Assembly: GCA_021613535.1 (NCBI GenBank)
Contig: CP075495.1
Span: forward strand, 1,612,001 to 1,676,000
DNA: 64,000 nucleotides
Reading direction: 5' to 3'
Origin: Adineta vaga
Taxonomy: Eukaryota > Rotifera
Below, one piece after another: positions 25,029-35,870 of this stretch. Below the pieces are notes generated by a model, which worked only from the letters and a program-made list of their open reading frames with translations, searched no databases and was not told the DNA's origin. The position numbers and the translations under genes are program-made. Every line of letters starts with the position of its first letter. The first letter of the stretch is position 1.

Positions 25029-28000
25029 ATGCTCTCGAGGTTTGTCTCTCGAGCGGCATTTCAATTTGTATTCACTCGATCGAAAATTCCTGTAAATGAA
25101 CGACTATTTCATATCTTTCTTTACGACGATAATCTCATTTTTTTATTTATAGCATCGATATCAAAGCTCGATATCTAATAGTGGACCACAAGTGCCAGAT
25201 GATAATGAAAGTTTTCTTCACAATGGAGATACTGCACAAGCAATAGCCGATGAAGAAGCTGCTGAGAGTATTGAACAAGCAACTAGTAATCGAGCAGAAA
25301 TGATCAGTCAAGCAATGAAGAATTATCTCACGAAATCTAGAGAAAAACGTAACATGAATATCTATTCGTATCAATTATTAATGTTTATCTTTTTTTCTTT
25401 CTTTAGAAAAAGTTCTCGATGAAAAAATTCATGAATATGAAGTCGGACGAAGACATTTAGCAAGAATTATGGGTGAAGATCCCGAAAGTTTTTCTCAAGA
25501 AAAAATTGATGTAAATTTTATCGGAATAAAAATTTACTTATGGATGATTCCTAAATTTTGATTATTTTAGGATGCATTAAATTATCTTCTTCCATCAGGT
25601 TTACTTGATGAACGTGCACGACCAAAAATGAGAGTAAGAAAACTATCGATTTTGATTCCTAAACTTTACTTTATTATTATTTTAGCCACCTGAAGAAATG
25701 TATCCAAAAGAAAAGGGTAATTTTCTTCATTAGTAATCATTACTATATTTTGTTTGTCTACTAGCCGTTCAATTTGATAAAGCTGGTCGACCCTATCATT
25801 TTCTATACTATACAGCAAAACAGAATTATTATGATGCTTTACATGTAAATTAAAGTTTTTTGTTTGAAATAGATTTCATTTTAAATAATTCATTTCAGAC
25901 AATTGCAAATAAATTCGAAGAATTGAGAAAAGCTGAAGTAACATTGATTGCATCTGGTCGTGAACCGGAGTATAGTCTGAATGAGTTTGTATTAATGTTT
26001 ACGAATATTAAATAGAATCAATTTCTCTTTCTATGACTTCTAGTGAATTTAATTATACTCAATGGGAAAAGAAAGAAAATTTTGAACAACAATTTTTAGA
26101 AAAACTTGATGATGAACAAGTAAAAGAATTCTTTTCAAGTCAAATCTGATTAATTTCTTCTTACTTTTTAATTTAGTTTAAAACATTAATTATTTGTTTA
26201 AATCGTCTTGTCAAACATCCATTAGCATATACAATGAAAGATTACATCAGTTCATTTCGAACAAAACTATCCGATTCAATAAGTAAACAACAAATTGAAC
26301 CGGTAAGACAAAAACAAACTACAACATTAACAATTATATCTATATCAAAACTTTTTCTAGTTAAGATATGATATCGATGGTCGACCTTATCAAACAGCTA
26401 GTGGTAAGTAAAATAATAAGTAGAGAAATATTTAATTTTGATAAAGATAAAGCATTGTTATTAACGATTTGATTCCATTCATTTTCGAATAATTCATTGA
26501 AAAGACCAGTTTCATTTGCTACAGTTATTGTTGTTGTTAATATTGATATTGTTGTTGTACTTTCTTCAATTTCGAACTCTTCTTTAATCGCACTTATTAA
26601 TGGAAATTTGTGTACTGTTTGTTTTTTATTTTTACGACAAAATTGTCCATTAAAATCATCCATATCCAATGTCCAAACCATTGCACCACCAAAACCTTCA
26701 CGTTTTACATATTTACACTTTGAATAAGAAGTCAATTAGATTCTTTTCTATATTCATACAAATCAAATCATACTTTATTTCGAACACTATCAGGATCATC
26801 ATAACCAATCCATGTACCATCTTTAAAACTAATAGGAATTTGATGTTGCTCATGCCAATAACGTTTAAAACCTTCTTTTAATTCTTTTTTACATATCTAA
26901 ATTATAAACTTTTAGTTCTTATTCATATTTAAAAATATTTTACTTCAAAATATGCTAATAGACCACTTTCACCTAAATAAGGTGACGAAACTGATCCTGA
27001 TCCACCACCACTTTGACCAAATGCTTTCAAAGGATCTTTACCATCAGCTGTAAATGCTCGTCCATAACCTGGAATACCAATATTTAATCGATCACGTGTA
27101 CATCCAGCTCCAATCCAATTATACATTGAATTATTCTAAAGAAAAATTCTTCGAACAAATTTATCAATCAAATAAAACTCAACTGTATTCAATTCTCGTT
27201 CCATTCCTGTCTCACCAGGACGATGAAATAAAGCACTATGATGGCCAATCTTATTATGCCATGAACCATATAAATCATAAGTCATCACATTAATCATATC
27301 AACATTTCTAATAAAATCGAAAGGAAAATAATGAAAATATTCAATATTTTAATTACTTACTTGCATAATACAGGTACATCATAACCTTGTGTAATTAAAT
27401 ACTTTCCTGCAGCAACTGCTAAACTGATTAATAATCGATCTTTATTCGATTTATTTGCTTCTTTTTGAAATATTTTACGCATTGTCTATAAAACAAAAAC
27501 GTTTTTCAAATTATTTCAAATGAAAAACAAATTCATTAATTACTTTGGTTAATAATCCAAAACGTTCACGATGATCAGCAGAGGGAAATTCCCAATCTAA
27601 ATCAACACCATCGAAACCATGTTGTCGACAAAATGTAATTACATTTTTACTAAATGTTTCTCTACAAAATATTTTCTTGAATTTCATATTCATTTCGATC
27701 AATCGATATAATTTACCGTGATGATTCTGATCCAACTAATGAATCAAATTCACCTGCTTTTCCCCATCCGCCACATGAGATCAATATTTTCAAATCAGGA
27801 TTTTGTTCTTTTAATTTCATAATACGTGGATAAAGTGGCTAAATATAAATAAGAAATTCTTCAATATAAAATTTAATCGTTTTTTTCTTCTTCAAAACCT
27901 GTTCTCCTTGATAAACATTAATATCATTTGCTAATTGTGGTTGTAATGATAAACCATTGAGATTTGCAAATGCATATAAAATATGTGTACATAAATCAGC

Positions 28001-28936
28001 TGGAACATCTTCGGGATAAAGTCGAGCATCTTTCATTGATCGATGTGCACCCCAATTAGTAAAATAACATATACGATTATATTTCGCTAAGTAATTAAAA
28101 AAAAATAAACCTCGAATGATTCTAATTATTAAATTCATTTATTTTACCTGACAATATGAATTGTATGAGAAATAAAAGATAGATAAAAGTTACCCACATT
28201 GATAGAAGATAAAAATGATCGTTGGAGATGATATTTGACAATAAACAAAATGTAATCGTTTGTTACTATTGTTTGAATAGATCATTGCATCGTGTTTAAG
28301 TCTACATAACAATCTTCGAGTTAATCTTATGTTCAACAATCATTCGAATTGAATGAAGGAGAGTAAATTCACTGAAATTTTCTTTTTTTTTATAGCAAAA
28401 CATAAATGGTGTACAGCAACGGTTACTCTACGTGAAGGAACAGGCAAAGTAACAATTAAATCACCAACTGTAAAAACAAATGTTCATGATATTCTTTATT
28501 TTACACGAATTATGCATCGGTTTGTAGAATATCTTCCGATTTTCATGATAAAATTTTTCTTTTATTCTAGTGATCAACTTCTATATCCATTTAAAGTGAT
28601 AGATCGTGTGAATTTATTTGATATTGATGTTAGTTATGATGGTATTGGATTTACAGCACAAGCTATTGCTACACGTTTAGCAGTATCTAAAGCACTTTGT
28701 TCATTTATTTCATCAAAAGAAGTTGAATATCTTCGATTAGGTAAAAGAATTTCTTCTATGAATAGAATAGTTTTCAATTGAAACTTTTTAGCTGGTTTAT
28801 TAACCGATGATGCTCGTCGTAAAGAACGTAAACAACCAGGAAAGAGAAATGCACGACGAAAATATAAATTGTATGTTGATTCTTTTACGATAAAAACATT
28901 TCTATTACGATGTTTCTTTTTAGTCGCAAACGTTAA
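25029..28936 (+). CDS. MRPS9: Mitochondrial ribosomal protein S9 (uS9m)
   Basis: Fourteen exons: 25029-25091, 25153-25348, 25407-25510, 25571-25633, 25686-25716, 25765-25844, 25899-25984, 26044-26119, 26177-26302, 26361-26403, 28396-28519, 28571-28740, 28792-28870 and 28924-28936. They join to an exact 418-codon frame. The N-terminus looks like a mitochondrial presequence ([19 protein letters not shown]). The middle matches animal MRPS9 ([42 protein letters not shown]). The C-terminus is the uS9 domain ([42 protein letters not shown]), with the basic tail that reaches the P-site in the small subunit. It works in mitochondrial translation. Intron 10 is 1,992 bp, far larger than the others, and holds a chitinase gene on the opposite strand. 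Confidence 0.93.
26361..28199 (-). CDS. GH18 chitinase, nested in an MRPS9 intron
   Basis: Starts at ATG 28199 with a signal peptide ([18 protein letters not shown]) split by the first intron (first exon 28148-28199). About eight or nine exons follow. The GH18 fold is clear: [14 protein letters not shown], the [11 protein letters not shown] strand, the catalytic DGVDLDWEF motif with its acid Glu intact, [13 protein letters not shown], a GIPGYGRAF strand and [13 protein letters not shown]. No chitin-binding module is visible. The end is a Thr-rich stalk and a hydrophobic segment ([10 protein letters not shown]), so it may be membrane-bound. It would hydrolyse chitin outside the cell for feeding, egg or jaw remodelling, or defence (inference). 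Apart from its last 43 bp it lies within intron 10 of MRPS9. The final codons run antisense across MRPS9 exon 10 (26361-26403). Confidence 0.88.
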
Positions 28937-29861
28937 ATCTTTATCGTTATTTATAATCACTAGAACATTTGTTTTTCTCATTGAAAAAATAAAAATCATT
29001 CATCATGATCACAACTGTCGATTACATTTAGATATCAGGAAATATTTTTTATGAAATTATTTTCAGTACATTTGATAAATACCAAACGATATGTAGAGAT
29101 GATGATTTCCATCAATCACAGAATTACAATGTTGAAAATATTTAAAGGCGCTGATATATAACTTCATTGTCTTATATTTATCTGAATTTGTCTGAGAGAG
29201 GGAGAGTTTGAAATAGGAGCATATACTTATAACTATAGTTTTAGACGGTTTGATTTCATAAAACATAATCAGTCTAACAAGAAATTGTTACTCATTTTTC
29301 ATTTCATGTTTCCTTTAACTATTTATGAGATAATCTATAAATCCCGAAAACAATCTACATGAAAAAAATCTTATTAATCGACCATACAGAATGAAAATGG
29401 CAAAGATTGTATTTAAATGATTAACTAATTCACTAGAATATAAATGAGAAATTGCGGGTGTGGGTGTCTCTTTTCTTTGTCCACATCCACCCTTGTTTAA
29501 GCGCCTTATAGGAAGGGAAATAAATATGCGTAATGCATTTTAGAGAACTATCAAGCGATCAGACCTATGAATATTTACAAACAATGCTTGTTTTTGCTTT
29601 TCTTCTTCAATAAATGATTTAATGATACTTCGAAATTGTGAAAGGATAAAAAACACTTTTGAAAAGCTTCTATATATAGGGTTTGCTTGGACCGGGAGCC
29701 GGTCAAGTCCAGGTCCAGCTTGAGAGCTTTACTGAGTACTCCTTTCATTCTTTCAGAAATGGGTCAGCTAGTCCAGAGGATGAGCGTTACTTCTATACTC
29801 TTCTGTCAAAGAGAAGGAAAGGAAAGATAATACCGAAGTAAGGAGATAAGAAGAAACGAAA
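28937..29861. other. Intergenic region with G-rich hairpin
   Basis: No gene seen. Holds a G-rich/C-rich inverted repeat at 29456-29492 and a perfect six-pair hairpin (GACCGG, GAG loop, CCGGTC) at 29690-29704. The last part (from about 29862) matches the 5' flank of the second CD36 gene. Confidence 0.5.
29456..29492. repeat. Telomere-like hairpin repeat, copy 1
   Basis: GGGTGTGGGTGTCTC is followed after about 10 bases by CCACATCCACCC, so the element folds back on itself. A related copy lies at 37362-37397. Confidence 0.5.
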
Positions 29862-29911
29862 TGAAGAACATTATATTCAGTACTGATTGTTTCAACGAAA
29901 ACCCTTAACAA

Positions 29912-29983
29912 TTAGGCGTGTTACCTTATCTTTACTTTATAGATCAAAGAAAACATACTCTTTATCTCTATTTTATAAAGAAA
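29912..29983 (+). repeat. Left inverted terminal region of the hAT-like element
   Basis: Begins TTAGGCGTGTT and includes the 24-bp subterminal block at 29960-29983, which matches the right end in inverted orientation. Confidence 0.75.
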
Positions 29984-30373
29984 CGAGCGGATATACCCGC
30001 TGCGTAGAGGACACAATTTATGTTTTCCATCTACAACAGTGCTCTTCTCATCACCCACCGGACCTCTCGGTTCGTATTTATCCGTCGTCTATCAAAAAAT
30101 CCGCACACCCTCATTTAACGCCCTGTCTTAGCTAGTGTAATCTTTCAGGTGGTCACTCAGCGCGCGTTACCTGTCGTCCACGCGTCTTTCTCCTCCGCAC
30201 TGAGGCTCCTCCTATGTCACTTTTCGCGTCATGCATTACGTCTTTTTTTCAGAACTTTTCGCATCTCTTCATTAGTTCTTTCCTACTGATATTGTCTCGC
30301 TATTCATAAGACATACAGCTCTGTTCATTTTGAATCCACTCCTGTTGTCCCGCTGCAACTCCAGTCCCATTCT

Positions 30374-30396
30374 ACACCCACACCCTCAAGATGGAA
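30374..30396 (-). repeat. Dispersed telomere-like motif, copy
   Basis: Reverse-strand copy of CATCTTGAGGGTGTGGGTGT. It is identical over 23 bp to 44347-44369 on the other strand. Confidence 0.65.
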
Positions 30397-31872
30397 GCAT
30401 TGTGGAAAGTTTGGTGACGCTAGCTATAACAGGGACTGAATGCATAGCGAACAGACAGACAAACAAACTTTCTTCCTTATATATATAGACTAGCAGAGGT
30501 ACCCGATGGTGGTCTTGAATTTTCCAGACAAAGCACTTCTTATCTTAGTAAACGACAGAAGATGCAAAGAGGATTGTGCTTGAAATTTTTCATTTCTTGT
30601 GACAACATATCGCGCCGTGCATATCATAGATAGAACAACTTATACTATGTAGCAACTACAATCTACCCGTTTTCCTACAGTTCCCATTGCAAAATCTTCT
30701 CGTATTGTTCCGCGACAAATTGTTTTCATACAATTCTCGCTGCGAGTCTCATCTTTTTTTTGACTGTTCCTACTGCAAAATCTCCTCACACTATTCCCGC
30801 TCCAAAACCCATGCTTTTTCTTACAAATCCCGCTTCAACTCTGTCTCCACTTCAGTTCAAACCTAAAAACTTTAGGCTTCTAGTTAAGGTTTCATCTATC
30901 GCGAATATACACACATTCTCGATAAAGCTCGTTCGTCCAAGAGAATCTTGTATCGAATTGAGTATCTTACTTATGAATCGCTCTCGCTACCGTGTGACAC
31001 AATTAGATCAGTACGAAAACGTATTAATAAATGACCGTTATAAAAGTCGATCTAATGAATTATCCAAAATTGCATGGAATTTCGATCACTTTCTCCATCT
31101 TTAATTGAGCCTAAGCAAGTGCTATTGAATATTTGGTGACATCATTTACGGCAAAGCCATCTGGGTGAAACTTCACTCTCAGACTGGCCCTCCTAATCTC
31201 CAAGAATTCTCGCTAAGTCTCTTTTGCTTTTCCATCGGACACAGAAAGTTCCCATAAGAAGTTAAGTAGACGTTAATTATCATAGAAACCGTATTGGGTA
31301 TATAAGTGGGTGAATATTGAATTTCACCCAAAGCTCCCTCGCTAACCCATGAGGGTGTGGGTGAGTGTGGGTGCAATTTCACCGAAACACATCGCTTTCA
31401 ACCCTTCTTAGTGATTCTAACAGCATCCTTGTATTTTTCTTGATCTGAGAAAGCATCATAGAAAGTTTCGTGACGTTAGCTTTCAGAGAACTGCCTGGGT
31501 GTAATTTCACCCACGCTCCCGTGCCTACCCCGACCACCATTCCATCCCTTCGTCGACCTTCCTTGGGACCTAGGGAAGCATCATGGAAAATTTGTTGATC
31601 GTAGCTATTACGGAGACTGAATGCATAACGAATAAACACACAGATAGACAAACATTTTGAAACTTGAAATGCTGCAATTCTATTGATCAGTGTTCATAAA
31701 TTGCCTGTAGCACGCGTAGGATTCATTTGTTTTGGAATAAAGTAGACGTCGACCTTCCCCTGGACGTAGAGACAATTTCTGGAAAGTTTCATTGCATTTG
31801 CTTGTACGGCCTTCAAATGCATACGCAACAGACAAACAGACAAACTTTCTTCTTTATATATATAGATTAGAA
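30387..31872. repeat. Nested repeat copies inside the transposon
   Basis: Four diverged copies of one unit are visible at about 30387-30491, 31435-31495, 31567-31660 and 31770-31872. Shared parts are a GGAAAGTTT..GTGACG..TAGCTAT core, then AATGCATA.CGAACAGACA, then a tail like AAACTTTCTTCTTTATATA. Two copies end in TATATATAGA. They look like remnants of a separate small element in one orientation. No coding frame. Confidence 0.55.
31351..31373 (+). repeat. Telomere-like motif
   Basis: GAGGGTGTGGGTGAGTGTGG and following bases, inside the transposon. Part of the same G-rich motif family. Confidence 0.5.
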
Positions 31873-32058
31873 CCATAATTTTGTATTTCGCTAAGAATTA
31901 GGAGAAAAATCTTTATTCTTTCTTTTAACTTTATTTTACAAATAAAAATTTTACTTTATTTTATCTTCAAAGATAAAGAAAAATCTTTCCTTTATAAACT
32001 AAAGAACAAAGATAAATTTTACTTTAAAAATAAAGATAAACAATGGGGATTTTCTTCA

Positions 32059-32142
32059 TTTCTTTATAAAATGGAGATAAAGATTTTTCGCTACTTTATT
32101 CTTTATTTTAAATAAAAATAAAAATCAAAGAAACACTCCTAA
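32059..32142 (-). repeat. Right inverted terminal region of the hAT-like element
   Basis: Ends AACACTCCTAA. Its complement begins TTAGGAGTGTT like the left end, and the subterminal block at 32059-32082 mirrors 29960-29983. Confidence 0.75.
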
Positions 32143-32147
32143 TAACA

Positions 32148-33710
32148 ATGCCATCCAATGGTTATCAACGATACACGCCTGGTGAACGACGAAAACAAAG
32201 AAACAAACGAATAATTATAGAACTTGTCGTTTGTGCTGTGCTTATTCTACCAACACTTTTTCCTCCTGCAAATAATTTTGGAAAGTATCTCGCTCAGAAG
32301 ATTATTTTGAGTAAAGTAACTCTTCAACCGAATTCCGAAGGTTTGAAAACTTGGCTCAATCCACCAGTTGATACAACCAGAAACTATTATCTTTTCAACA
32401 TAACAAATCCTATTGATATTACTACTGATCCATCTAATACACTCATTGATGTTCAAGACACTCCTGCTTATAGTTATAAAGTCAAAACAATCAAAAACAA
32501 TATCCAATGGTCCGATGATGATACTAAACTTTCTTATGAAGTTGAAAGATTAATTACTCGTGATCCTAAAAATTTCCCAGTATCATCTGCCAATGATTCT
32601 GGTGTATTCATTGATTTACTTCGAGCAATCTTTCGAACACAATTTTTTACAAAACCTTCAGATAGTTTTTTTGATATCGGTGGATTTGATCCATTTTCTC
32701 AAGCTAATCCAATTGATTTATTAGAAGGTTTTACTTCACCTTTATTTGATACAATTCGAGCCAAAATGGTAGGACCAAATACAGCAAAATCAGGCTTTGT
32801 TTATCGACAAAATGGTAGTCGATTATATAATATTTCAATTGATACTAGTAAGACTTGACAATATCTATTCAATGAATAACATGACATTTTCATTTTAGAT
32901 CTAAATAGAAAAGGTCAAGTATCGACATTTTCAAGTGAACTTGTATCTTTTGATATAGTATCTCCTAATCATTATCCATTTCCGATTTATGATAGTGCTA
33001 CATATCCAACAATGCTTTTTGATAAACCAGTATTGAATATTTTTCATGCAGATTTTTGTTGTCCAATTCTTCTTCAATATCATCGAACAGTTGAGTTATA
33101 TGATGGAATATCTGCATTTGAATACCGAGTGAAATTTATCGATATTAATAATTGTACAGATCCATCAGATACAACAACGTGTCAAGAAGTTGATAAACTT
33201 GATGTATCTAGTTGTATTTCATCATCTCTTCCAAGCGAAACAATGTTTCTATCCAAAGCACATTTTTATAGAAGTACCGAAGAAGTAATAAAAAATATGA
33301 ACATTCGTGGATTCAATGCATCACGTGAAAAACATGATTCGGTCGTTTATTTTGAACCATATACTGGTAAACAATTGAAAGCTTCATTTCGTATGCAGTT
33401 GAATATTGATGCAACAATTGATCCAATGAAAGTAATTGATGGTGAATATAGATGGAAGATGAGAAAAGGTGTCGAACGATTAATACCAATATTTTGGATT
33501 GATCAAGTTGTTAAGCTCGATAAGAACAAGATTGATGAACTTAAAAGAGTTCTAACTTTGATGACTTATAGCAAATGGTTTCTCTTTGGATTATCAATTA
33601 TCGTCTCAATTTCTTTTATTATTATTATGGAATTATGTGCTCGACGATTGGATCGAAAAAAACAAAATGCACGTAAAGGTTATGACACAGCTGCTGCATT
33701 ACTCTATTAA
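32148..33710 (+). CDS. CD36-family scavenger receptor, gene 1
   Basis: Exons 32148-32847 and 32899-33710 give 503 residues. Topology is that of CD36/SR-BI/LIMP-2: a short cytosolic N-terminus with basic residues, TM1 (IIIELVVCAVLILPTLF), a large glycosylated extracellular loop (FNITNP, ANDSG, NGSRLYNIS, NNCTDPS), then TM2 (FGLSIIVSISFIIIMEL) and a short basic tail (RRLDRKK). The loop Cys pattern (DFC, NNCTD, TTCQE, SSCIS) is kept. Family members take up lipids, lipoproteins or pathogen ligands at the cell surface or in lysosomes. It is almost the same protein as gene 2, and their 51-bp introns are identical. The hAT-like element ends within the base before its ATG, so its original 5' flank is 2.2 kb away. 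Expression may be lost, or taken over by the element. Confidence 0.9.
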
Positions 33711-34229
33711 TAATACGTTTTAATCGAAAAAAACGAGATTTATTACAACAGTTATTTAGTTATTAGTTTTTGTTTTTTATTCAAAGAAACAAAAATATAG
33801 TGTTATACACACTTTTTTTTGTCGTACGAATTGATGTTGTCTTTTTCTTCATGAAATAAATATTATCATTATATCTTTTATGCTCAAATACGATATAAAT
33901 TTTTCATTACACATCAAATCAAATATGTACAATATCGATGAGGAGATAATCAATTTTCTATTTAGCAAATAAAGTTATTAGATGTAAGAGATATTTCTTC
34001 AGAATGAAATAGAAGGAGAATTGTCGAATAAGGGCAAATGTAATTCTTTATCTTTTCATTTACAATGTGAGTGTTTTTCTTTGTCTAATCAAAAGCAACT
34101 GTTGAAAAAAAGAGAGGAAGAAAGTTTAGATATAATCGCTTGAAATTTACCACAAACCATGATGTATTATCAAAACTATCAGTGTCTAATACATTCGTTC
34201 TTTTTTTCTCTTCTTCTTCGTTCTATATA

Positions 34230-34909
34230 AGTACTTATATCCAAAAAGGAGCATCATTTGAATTCATTGGCTTTTTAACTGAGTAATCTGCTCTAACCGT
34301 TTCGAATCATAAATGTATAACTTTTTTGTTTAAATGAAAGAAAAAGAAAAGTTCGTCTTGTTGACATACACTTCCATTCTCTATCAAAGAAAGAAATGGA
34401 TTACTTACGAACACGCCGGCATATAATCCATGTAACGAATCAAAACAAAAACTCGCACCAATTTCGAAGTAAGTTAATTGACTTCAGCACAACGAGCAAT
34501 ATGGCCACAAGCTCTATCGTCTGATGGATCGTTTGATACATAATTCTATATGAGAAATATTTATAGAATAAATAAGAAATGAGCGACAAAATAAGGCTTT
34601 CTATTGTATCTAAAATCTTGATGAAATGGTCATATGTCGTGTTATTTCGTAGTTTTTCAGGATTTCTGCTCTTATTAACAAAGTATCGTGATTTCGATGC
34701 GCCAGTTTTATCTATATGTAAAAACATATATGCGGAAATATATCGATTGAGAACGAGATTTATCGTAAACCGCTATAAAGATGTGTGTAAATTCTATTTT
34801 AAGGTTAAACATCAGATGGAAGTTCAACATCAAATCCAATATGCTCAAGAAATTTTAACTCATTTACAATATCTTGTAAAACTGTTGCATATTCATCTTT
34901 CTTTGGTTT
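34230..34909. other. Intergenic region
   Basis: Directly behind duplication copy A. AT-rich, and no supported gene. Confidence 0.5.
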
Positions 34910-35870
34910 TTAAATCCCAGTATTCAATGTGAGTTTTATACAGTTTCTATTTAGATTAATTTGCTTTTCTTTGAACATTATGTCTTCACAACGTCTAGAA
35001 TTCAACATATCATCGCATTGACTTGATTCATAAGTATGTTTAACAAGGGTTTCTCTTTCAAGAATTGAACAAATTGGCGGCACCAAAGGAAGAACAAAGA
35101 CAGATGTTGGGACTGGTGCAGCAACAGTGATCGGTTGACACCTCATCAAATTACATTTCGAAGCACTTGTACATTTATTGCCCCATAAAGGACAAACAAA
35201 AGATTGATTTCCATCAAGTAATGTAGGACTATTTCTTTTCAAATGTTTCATGACTCTACAAAAATTCTTTGGCATATTTGGAATATTAAGCATATTAATA
35301 ATACGACATATATCGTTTGCAGCAGCTTTGCTAATACTATGTCTTTTCCACGTAAAGAATAACAATACGAACAATTCAGTAGAATCAGATAATCTTTCAG
35401 ATTCCAGTCGATTTTTAGAAAAGTTACTCTGAACTTCCGGATGTTCTTCAATGTCATGATGTACATCGCTTGAATCTATATCATCATCAGCTTTAGCTTC
35501 ACAATCATTATCACAATGCCTTTCCGATGAATATCGTGTCGCTGTATCGTTTAAAACTGGATCTAATACTGTATAATATCCATCATCTTGTAATGTGGAT
35601 ACTGTATCGTCATCGGAAATCATGTGTTTGATGTTCTCTATTAATATTAAATATTTTAGTAAAAATATTTGCAAAAAGTAGAACAAATATACCGTGTATA
35701 ATTGTTCAATATATCTGTTGTCATCATTTCCATTGTATGAAGCTGTTTCTTTTCTCGAATTCAGGTACGATAAAGACAGAATCGAAATTTTCATTTTCAT
35801 TCAATTCCTCCTCGTCACATTCATCAGTATTCGCACCATCTTATTGTGCAACATTTTAATCAATTAGCAT
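34910..35870 (-). pseudogene. Degenerate transposon-derived ORF fragment
   Basis: The reverse strand reads as one long frame from 35800 down to 34910. It contains SISKAAANDICRIINMLNI, MPKNFCRVMKHLKR and a Cys pattern (CPLWGNKCTSASKC). This combination is like the N-terminal part of large tnp2/CACTA-type transposase proteins common in invertebrates. Acidic coding-like sequence continues upstream to about 35870 (TDECDEEELNENENFDSVF), but in another frame that stops near 35750. A 48-bp intron-like segment also lies near 35640-35690. The gene is therefore broken and probably dead. Assignment to a transposase class is tentative. Confidence 0.4.

Larger units (their letters stand above)
29912..32142. 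mobile_element. hAT-like non-autonomous DNA transposon, 2.2 kb
   Basis: The boundaries come from comparison with the duplicated CD36 unit at 37952-38003, where the flanking sequences are joined without the insert. The ends are inverted repeats: TTAGGCGTGTT at the left and, read from the other strand, TTAGGAGTGTT at the right. A second inverted 24-bp block lies inside each end (29960-29983 and 32059-32082, 23 of 24 matching). The host bases TAACAA occur on both sides (29906-29911 and 32143-32148). If the element is taken from TAGG to CCTA, the duplication is 8 bp with one mismatch. That length and the TAGG..G start fit the hAT superfamily. No transposase frame is visible. The interior is richer in GC than the surroundings and contains nested repeats. 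It inserted at the ATG of the CD36 gene, and the right copy of the duplication rebuilds the start codon. Confidence 0.75.
29862..34229 (+). repeat. Segmental duplication, copy A (CD36 gene 1 unit)
   Basis: The 5' flank (29862-29911), the CD36 gene and about 500 bp of 3' flank match 37952-40111. The match is broken by the 2.2-kb insertion in this copy and by a small indel near 34127. The shared 3' flank includes what is the 5' region of the third CD36 gene in copy B. Confidence 0.85.

Noticed and set aside
29688-29717. GC-rich double hairpin considered as a tRNA
   Set aside because: No acceptor stem, anticodon arm or T-arm consensus at the right distances.
30760-31104. 114-codon frame inside the transposon considered as transposase
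   Set aside because: No ATG-led conserved domain or catalytic motif; composition matches the repeated non-coding interior.
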